From Methanomicrobiaceae archaeon (GTDB lineage: Archaea > Halobacteriota > Methanomicrobia > Methanomicrobiales > Methanomicrobiaceae), in contig JAFGKW010000002.1 of the NCBI GenBank assembly GCA_016928355.1, forward strand, positions 1-36,365: 36,365 bases of DNA, in the 5' to 3' direction. Positions 31,593 to 36,365 of the stretch are shown one piece after another (position 1 is the stretch's first letter; each line of letters begins with the position of its first letter). The position numbers were made by a program, and so were the translations under genes. The notes under the pieces are model-generated. The model had not been told where the DNA came from, did no database searches, and worked only from the letters and a program-made list of their open reading frames with translations.

Positions 31593-32657
31593 ATGATATC
31601 CCTCGTTCTCGGGACACGCCCGGAGATAATAAAAATGTCCCCGGTAATCCGGGAGTGCATCAGAAGGGGCACTGAATTCAGCCTGGTACATTCGGGCCAG
31701 CATTACTCCGCCAATATGGATGAGATCTTTTTCAGGCAGCTGGAGCTTCCCGAACCGGATTTCAACCTCAGGGTCGGCTCCGGAAAGCAGAGCGAACAGA
31801 CAGCGAAGATTATGATGGGAATGGAGAGCCTCTTCGATGAAAACCGTCCTGATGCAGTTCTCGTTCTCGGAGATACGAACACTGTCTTTGCTGCTGCTTA
31901 TGCGGCCTCAAAAGAGGGTATTGCAGTCGGACATATTGAAGCAGGTCTCAGGAGCTATTTCAGGGGAATGCCGGAGGAGATCAACCGGATCCTGACCGAT
32001 CACTGCTCGGACTACCTCTTTGCCCCGACTGAAAAGGCGGAAAAGATCCTCCTCTCTGAGGGAATCGAACCTGAGAAGATATTTATGACCGGGAACACCA
32101 TCGTCGATGCCGTATCCGAGAATATTGAGATCAGCGAGTCATCGATGAACGTGATGGATGAACTCGGCCTTGAGAGAGGCGGATACTTACTAGTCACCGC
32201 ACACAGAATGGAGAACGTGGACAGCAGGGAGAGGTTTTCATCGATAATTGCCTCGATCCATGAACTCGGGCGTATATACTCCATCCCGGTAATCTACCCC
32301 ATACACCCCCGGGCGAAGAAGATGCTTGAGGAGTTTTCAATCGACACCCCGGGTATCAGGTTCCTCGAACCGCAGGATTACCTGACATTCCTGCAGCTTG
32401 AAAAGAATGCAAAACTTGTACTGACAGATTCCGGCGGACTCCAGGAGGAGAGCTGCATCCTCAGGGTTCCGTGTGTAACCCTCAGGGACAACACCGAGAG
32501 GCCTGAAACAATAGACGTCGGCGCAAATATCCTCGGGGGAACGAAAAAGGAGGATATACTTGCAGCGGCGGAGAAGATGATCAACAGGGAGCGGAACTGG
32601 GAGAATCCGTTCGGAGACGGAGACGCCTCAAAGAAGATACTCGACATCATCTCCTGA
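31593..32657 (+). CDS. wecB: UDP-N-acetylglucosamine 2-epimerase, non-hydrolysing
   Basis: 354 aa. It converts UDP-GlcNAc to UDP-ManNAc in the cytoplasm, the entry step to ManNAc(A) sugars used in archaeal surface glycans. LGTRPEIIKMSPVI, HSGQHYS, LGDTNTV (D94), HIEAGLRS (E116), MPEEINR (E128/E129), VTAHRMEN (H204) and LTDSGGLQEE are all present, so the active site looks complete. The ATG has AAAGGAGATT 9 nt upstream. Length is normal for the family. It ends the glycan cluster, next to a surface protein gene. Confidence 0.97.
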   Translation: MISLVLGTRPEIIKMSPVIRECIRRGTEFSLVHSGQHYSANMDEIFFRQLELPEPDFNLRVGSGKQSEQTAKIMMGMESLFDENRPDAVLVLGDTNTVFAAAYAASKEGIAVGHIEAGLRSYFRGMPEEINRILTDHCSDYLFAPTEKAEKILLSEGIEPEKIFMTGNTIVDAVSENIEISESSMNVMDELGLERGGYLLVTAHRMENVDSRERFSSIIASIHELGRIYSIPVIYPIHPRAKKMLEEFSIDTPGIRFLEPQDYLTFLQLEKNAKLVLTDSGGLQEESCILRVPCVTLRDNTERPETIDVGANILGGTKKEDILAAAEKMINRERNWENPFGDGDASKKILDIIS

Positions 32658-32683
32658 ATTTAGGTCAATCCATAATTCAAATT

Positions 32684-32697
32684 GTTTAAATATAATC
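32684..32697 (+). promoter_or_regulatory. Putative TATA box of the PEGA protein gene
   Basis: GTTTAAATATAATC lies about 21-34 bp upstream of the ATG at 32718, giving a transcript with almost no leader. It shows the surface protein has its own promoter apart from the epimerase. Confidence 0.5.
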
Positions 32698-32717
32698 ATT
32701 CTCTATTTTGAGATACA

Positions 32718-34226
32718 ATGGTGAGAAAACTTCCTTTTGCTTTATGCATCATTTTTCTGGTTTTAATGTTCTCCGCAGTACCTGCATCTGCAGCTGGCGA
32801 CGGGAATGAGACAGTGACGGCGACTCCGACTACGGCAACGCCAACACCGACAACAGCTACACCCACTCCGACTACGGCAACGCCAACACCGACAACAGCT
32901 ACACCCACTCCGACTACGGCAACGCCAACACCGACAACGGCTACACCCACTCCGCCTGTAGCAACCGTTACCGCCACAAAGACCGCAACACCGGTCCCCA
33001 CCCCGGGTATCGGCTGGTACATCGTACGATGTAATGTCGACGGTACTGAAGTGTACTTCGACGGCGTCTATAAGGGCTCAATCTCCGGCGGAATCCTCTC
33101 CGTCGAATACCAGACCAGTCAGGCCCCGTACAGCACGATAAGGGTATCCAAATCCGGTTACACCACGGTGACGCAGAGCCTGCCTTCACCCCCCGGACCG
33201 GGCGGAAGAGTGGATGTATATATCACTATGCAGTCCGGGCCTTCGGCATCGGGAACCCTGAACATCTACTCCACACCTTCGGGCGGATCGGTATACATTG
33301 ACAAGAAATACCAGGGAACAACACCCTTCTCGATCTCTCTATCTCCAGGCACCTACGGGGTCCAGGTCGACAAGAGCGGATACAGTACAACTGCAGAGAC
33401 AGTGATCATCTCGGCCGGGCAGACAATTACCCGCAGCTATAATCTTCAGCAGAAGACGGCCTACGGGTCGCTTATGATCACATCCGAGCCCGACAATGCT
33501 TATGCCTATGTAGACGGGAAAAACGTGGGAATTACAGCTGTAACGGTGAATGACCTTGTCGCCGGGAATCATAATATCAGGCTGGCCGCCCCCGGTTACA
33601 GCGACTGGACGACAATGCAGTATGTAAAGGCCGGTGCGATCATGACCGTTCATGGGACCCTGAAGCCGTCTTCCTCAGGAAACGGTTATATCAGGGTCAT
33701 ATCCTACCCCGGAGAGGCCGAGGTCTATCTCAACGGTCAATACATGGGAAAGACAAACGACGATGGTATTCCCGGTGCATATACACTAACCGTCAGCCCG
33801 GGGACCTACAAGGTGTCGGTCGAGCTCACCGGTTACCGTGACTACGATCAGACCGTAACAGCAGGTGCAGGACAGACAGTGACCCTAAACGCCAATCTCG
33901 TCCCGATCTCTGAGGCAGCAAAAGGAGAACTATCAATCTCCTCGACCCCTTCGGGCGCAAATGTCTTCGTGGACAATGAATACAAGGGCATTACCCCGGT
34001 AAAGATCCCCGGAGTCACCTCCGGAACGCGTGATGTCCTGCTGAAGCTCTCAGGATACCAGGATAATGAAGATCAGGTGAATGTTCCCGCCGGCGGAACG
34101 GCAACTGTCAGCGTCGCTATGAAGCCGCAGGGAGAAGCAAAGGCAACACCCGGATTCGGCATCACAGCAGCTTTTACAGCACTCGGCCTGGCAGGACTTT
34201 TTGCCCGGAGAAGAGGCCGGATATAA
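32718..34226 (+). CDS. Secreted PEGA-domain surface protein with PGF-CTERM tail
   Basis: 502 aa. Order: signal peptide (1-27, cut near ASA), a Thr/Pro linker (about 32-95) of ATPTPTT heptads, five PEGA-type beta modules (about 98-172, 174-243, 244-314, 318-393 and 398-468; each has a turn such as PSGGSVYIDKKYQGTTP and ends in PGTY or GYS-type strands), and the tail TPGFGITAAF plus helix plus ARRRGRI. The tail is the PGF-CTERM signal cut and lipid-anchored by archaeosortase. PEGA modules often bind or span cell-surface polymers. The Thr-rich stalk is a natural site for O-glycans, and the glycan cluster lies just upstream. Confidence 0.9.
   Translation: MVRKLPFALCIIFLVLMFSAVPASAAGDGNETVTATPTTATPTPTTATPTPTTATPTPTTATPTPTTATPTPTTATPTPPVATVTATKTATPVPTPGIGWYIVRCNVDGTEVYFDGVYKGSISGGILSVEYQTSQAPYSTIRVSKSGYTTVTQSLPSPPGPGGRVDVYITMQSGPSASGTLNIYSTPSGGSVYIDKKYQGTTPFSISLSPGTYGVQVDKSGYSTTAETVIISAGQTITRSYNLQQKTAYGSLMITSEPDNAYAYVDGKNVGITAVTVNDLVAGNHNIRLAAPGYSDWTTMQYVKAGAIMTVHGTLKPSSSGNGYIRVISYPGEAEVYLNGQYMGKTNDDGIPGAYTLTVSPGTYKVSVELTGYRDYDQTVTAGAGQTVTLNANLVPISEAAKGELSISSTPSGANVFVDNEYKGITPVKIPGVTSGTRDVLLKLSGYQDNEDQVNVPAGGTATVSVAMKPQGEAKATPGFGITAAFTALGLAGLFARRRGRI
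32823..32948 (+). repeat. 42-bp minisatellite, three copies, in the PEGA protein gene
   Basis: Three 42-bp units at 32823-32864, 32865-32906 and 32907-32948 are identical except for one base (A to G in the third). Each codes two ATPTPTT-type heptads written with different codons, so the DNA period is twice the protein period. The frame is kept whatever the copy number, so stalk length can vary by slippage. Confidence 0.9.
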
Positions 34227-34333
34227 GCCTGATTTAATAATTACCTTTTTTTAAGATTAATTTATCAAAATATTTTTTTACTTTCGCAGCCTGCATGGAA
34301 CCGGTGTATAAACCCCGGAGTGCAACTATGTAA

Positions 34334-34367
34334 TGTCGCCCGGGGGCCCTGGTGCCCCCGGACGGCA
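34334..34367 (+). ncRNA. GC-rich hairpin ahead of a small-gene pair
   Basis: CCGGGGGC (34340-34347) and GCCCCCGG (34354-34361) form a perfect 8-bp stem around CCTGGT, extended outward by five more pairs (one G-T) past one mismatch. It lies 33 bp upstream of the ATG at 34400, without a T-run on either side. It is far more GC-rich than the surrounding A/T-rich gap, so it is probably a structured 5' leader, a small RNA or a relic of an inserted element. Confidence 0.45.
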
Positions 34368-34399
34368 GTTTAAGAAGACATTGTAGGAATGTGAAAAAA

Positions 34400-34903
34400 A
34401 TGGCCGATTTTATTGAGACCAGCAATTCTAAGAGTGCAGTTCGTGAACTTGCAAACCCGATTGCAGATATATCAGACTTTTCTGCAATCGTCCAGTCGGT
34501 AATCGACAACAATCCCTTCGGGTGTACTGCATACACCGAAGGCGGAGTCAGCATAGCCGGGGTTGTGAAGAATCGTGAACACTATATCGCAAAGGTCGTA
34601 TTCGAGGATGTCGCCGGGGAGCGGGCAGGAAATCTTTCAGTAAAGTGTCCGTCAGTCTCTGCGATGAACGACGCAGCCACAGTAATCCTTGCAGATACGG
34701 ATCTTTCCGCTGCAGTTGGCGGAAATCCTGTTCGTGATGAAGGAAACGACACATGGTACTGCCAGCTGAAATGCCATGACGCAACCAGCGACATCTATTA
34801 TGTGACCTTCACACGCACGAAGGTGAGAATCTCGGGCTATGAAAACGACTCAGTCCTGAACACTGTTGAAACATGGGCCGATTCAGTTTCTGCACTTGCC
34901 TGA
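34400..34903 (+). CDS. Small soluble protein of unknown function
   Basis: 167 aa from ATG 34400; an earlier in-frame ATG (34352) lies inside the hairpin and is unlikely. No signal or membrane segment. It has a helical start (SAVRELANPIADISDFSAIV), a beta-rich middle (GCTAYTEGGVSIAGVVKNRE, HYIAKVVFEDVAGERAGNLS) and an end with NDTWYCQLKCHD and YYVTFTRTKVRISGYE. No family recognised. It is followed 59 bp later by a short coiled-coil membrane protein. The two resemble paired small genes of archaeal proviruses only in size and layout. Confidence 0.6.
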   Translation: MADFIETSNSKSAVRELANPIADISDFSAIVQSVIDNNPFGCTAYTEGGVSIAGVVKNREHYIAKVVFEDVAGERAGNLSVKCPSVSAMNDAATVILADTDLSAAVGGNPVRDEGNDTWYCQLKCHDATSDIYYVTFTRTKVRISGYENDSVLNTVETWADSVSALA

Positions 34904-34962
34904 AACAGGACAGGTTTGATGGGAGGAATCCCTGAAAACTCTTTTCTCCGGAGGTTTTTGAT

Positions 34963-35202
34963 ATGCGTAATGATGAGATTGTTGAAAAGATAATCGAGAC
35001 CAACAGGGACGTAAAATGGATTCGTACTGAGATTGCAGGCATAAAAGAGAATGAAAAGGAGCTTGAACGGAGAATCACTGCCATCGGGATGCAGAATCCG
35101 CCCCTGAGGGCCGGAGGCGTCTCCGAGCGTCAGGTCTCTGCCGGGATCGGTGCGGGTGCAGGGAGCATCGCAGCCGTAATCCTGCGCCTTTTCGGGGGAT
35201 AA
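34963..35202 (+). CDS. Small coiled-coil protein with a C-terminal membrane helix
   Basis: 79 aa. Residues 1-42 form an amphipathic coiled coil (VEKIIETNRDVKWIRTEIAG, then ENEKELERRITAI), followed by a short linker and a Gly/Ala-rich helix GIGAGAGSIAAVILRLFGG. This is the layout of XhlA-type phage proteins and of small membrane-anchored scaffolds. CTCCGGAGG precedes the ATG by about 8 nt. Family assignment is tentative. Confidence 0.6.
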   Translation: MRNDEIVEKIIETNRDVKWIRTEIAGIKENEKELERRITAIGMQNPPLRAGGVSERQVSAGIGAGAGSIAAVILRLFGG

Positions 35203-35234
35203 AATCTGTTCTAAAAAATTACCGGATTCTGCCA

Positions 35235-35954
35235 CTATCTTCTACCAAAACCGATCTTTATCGCGTCCTTTTTACAGGCATCAACACAGGCTCCGCAGAG
35301 TATGCATTCACGATTTTCAGTATTATTCTCTTTTACCATTCCGGATACCGGTATTCCCATGTTGCAGGCTGAATCGCACCTTCCGCACTCTACACAGTTT
35401 TCAGAAACCACCGTGAGTTTCAGTCCGGGTAGGTGCAATGCAGTGCCAATCTTCCTGCCTATGATCATTATGACCGCAATAGGACAGAGATACCTGCAAA
35501 TGGAGCGTTTCCCAAGAGCGAACGTGAAGAGAACAATTGCAACCAGAACAATAAGATAGACGTAGAGAATTTCCGGATATATCCCTTCTTCCGTTCCGTA
35601 AAGGAGATTTGCAGCTGAAATGCCTCCTGCTGCAATAAAAGACCATACTATCAGTCCCGCCCACGGCACAAAGAAGGCGAACTTGATGAAGTCTTTCCAG
35701 CCTCCTGAGGGCTTTTTCCTGCTGCCTGAGCCAATAGCGTCCTGCATACCGCCGGAGGGGCAGAGCCACCCGCACCAGAACCTGCCGATGAACAGCGATA
35801 CAATAAAAAGAACAATAAAGACTGCTGCACTTGAATTTATTATTCCCTCAGCGGCTGCCAGAAGTATTACAACCGGTGATATGAAGAACATTGTAAACGG
35901 CATAAGGAATGCCGAGATGGTGATAATAGTTCTCCTGAGATTCTCTCTTTTCAT
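35235..35954 (-). CDS. NapH-like membrane ferredoxin (4Fe-4S)
   Basis: 239 aa. Four to five membrane helices with the NapH/CcoG-type motifs CGWLCPSGG (61-69) and CRYLCP (153-158), then two C-terminal 4Fe-4S sites, CVECGRCDSAC (C187, C190, C193, C197) and CILCGACVDAC (C217, C220, C223, C227). Such proteins pass electrons between the membrane pool and redox partners. No cognate reductase is beside it, so the partner is unknown. It converges with the coiled-coil gene (32-bp gap). Confidence 0.9.
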   Translation of the reverse strand: MKRENLRRTIITISAFLMPFTMFFISPVVILLAAAEGIINSSAAVFIVLFIVSLFIGRFWCGWLCPSGGMQDAIGSGSRKKPSGGWKDFIKFAFFVPWAGLIVWSFIAAGGISAANLLYGTEEGIYPEILYVYLIVLVAIVLFTFALGKRSICRYLCPIAVIMIIGRKIGTALHLPGLKLTVVSENCVECGRCDSACNMGIPVSGMVKENNTENRECILCGACVDACKKDAIKIGFGRR

Positions 35955-35999
35955 GATAATCAGTGATTTAAATATTCACCCGAAGAATAAAGCCCTTCC

Positions 36000-36365
36000 T
36001 TAAACCGGCCTGGCGCCGGTCGCCCTGAAGAATGTATAGCAGAAGGTCCCGTCGTCCTCCGCAGTCCGGTAAAGTGCCCGGATTCCTTTATCCCATTCCC
36101 CCCTATCCATCATCCCGGAGGATATGACGTCCTCACCGACCCCTTCAACCATCGCGGTAAAGGTCTTTTTCGTAAAACCCTCAACAAGGGCAGGTCTCGA
36201 GGAATCGACATAGACCGTCTTTGGCGAAACCGAAACTTCTTCAAACCCGGCTGATTTCAGGAGCGGGAACAGCCTCCGCCCTATCAGTGCGTCACCACCG
36301 GCCTTCGCCTGCATTTCTATGAGGCATTCGATATTCCGCTTCGCTGCCGGACTATCAGGATAGAA
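36000..36365 (-). CDS. Methyltransferase-like protein, C-terminal part (cut by window edge)
   Basis: At least 121 residues; the frame runs open to the window end (FYPDSPAAKRNIECLIEMQA...), so the N-terminus is missing. GGDALIGRRLFPLLKSAGF, PALVEGFTKKTFTAMVEGV and DDGTFCYTFFRATG match the C-terminal part of a family of SAM-dependent methyltransferases. The SAM-binding motif should lie beyond the edge. ATG 36314 is internal, not the start. Confidence 0.8.
   Translation of the reverse strand, partial: FYPDSPAAKRNIECLIEMQAKAGGDALIGRRLFPLLKSAGFEEVSVSPKTVYVDSSRPALVEGFTKKTFTAMVEGVGEDVISSGMMDRGEWDKGIRALYRTAEDDGTFCYTFFRATGARPV

Overview
This window is archaeal chromosome, most likely from a methanogen of the Methanomicrobiales. 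The evidence is the small subunit of the archaea-specific DNA polymerase D, archaeal TATA-type promoters (many apparently leaderless), Shine-Dalgarno sites of the AGGTGA/GGAGG type, PGF-CTERM-like C-termini, membrane-anchored winged-helix regulators and DUF1673-like proteins. The genus cannot be fixed from the sequence alone.

Region 1 (1-11 kb) is a complete type I-E CRISPR-Cas locus, a subtype far commoner in bacteria than in archaea. A 22-repeat, 21-spacer array (59-1371) is read leftward, preceded by the minus-strand operon cas3-cas8e-cse2-cas7e-cas5e-cas6e-cas1-cas2. The leader is only 36 bp and 26 bp of it is a perfect inverted repeat. A CARF-type winged-helix regulator gene is divergent from cas3, and the shared promoter region contains an 8+8 bp dyad. 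The real cas3 N-terminus lies upstream of the first standard start codon and can only begin at a non-standard codon, probably ACG in place of ATG. Two adjacent spacers overlap by 22 nt, and one of them shows the sequence expected just outside the other: AAG, the classical I-E PAM.

Region 2 (11-17.3 kb) is an accessory cassette of secreted proteins, lipoproteins and membrane proteins of unknown function plus a membrane-anchored double winged-helix regulator. Five copies of a 15-bp dyad (consensus TGACGAAnTTTGTCA), each just upstream of a TATA-like element, mark what looks like a local regulon. Two of the copies lie inside a duplicated ~108-bp promoter and leader that ends in a GTG-started small ORF with a conserved N-terminus (VILHYTNSEKDF).

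Region 3 (17.3-19.6 kb) is a tightly overlapping three-gene operon. It has a helix-turn-helix protein with a 9+9 bp operator at its predicted transcription start, and two dissimilar membrane proteins that share an N-terminal MGWCP motif.

Region 4 (19.6-24.1 kb) holds core genes (DNA polymerase D small subunit, cyclophilin, cupin) and several proteins of unknown function. Region 5 (24.1-32.7 kb) is a surface-glycan cluster: two multi-membrane glycosyltransferases, two family-2 glycosyltransferases (one fused to GtrA), a flippase-like membrane protein, two methyltransferases and UDP-GlcNAc 2-epimerase. Region 6 (32.7-36.4 kb) has a secreted PEGA-repeat protein with a Thr/Pro minisatellite stalk and a PGF-CTERM tail, which is a plausible target of the glycan enzymes. 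It also has two small genes behind a strong GC-rich hairpin, a NapH-like iron-sulphur membrane protein and a methyltransferase-like gene cut by the window edge.
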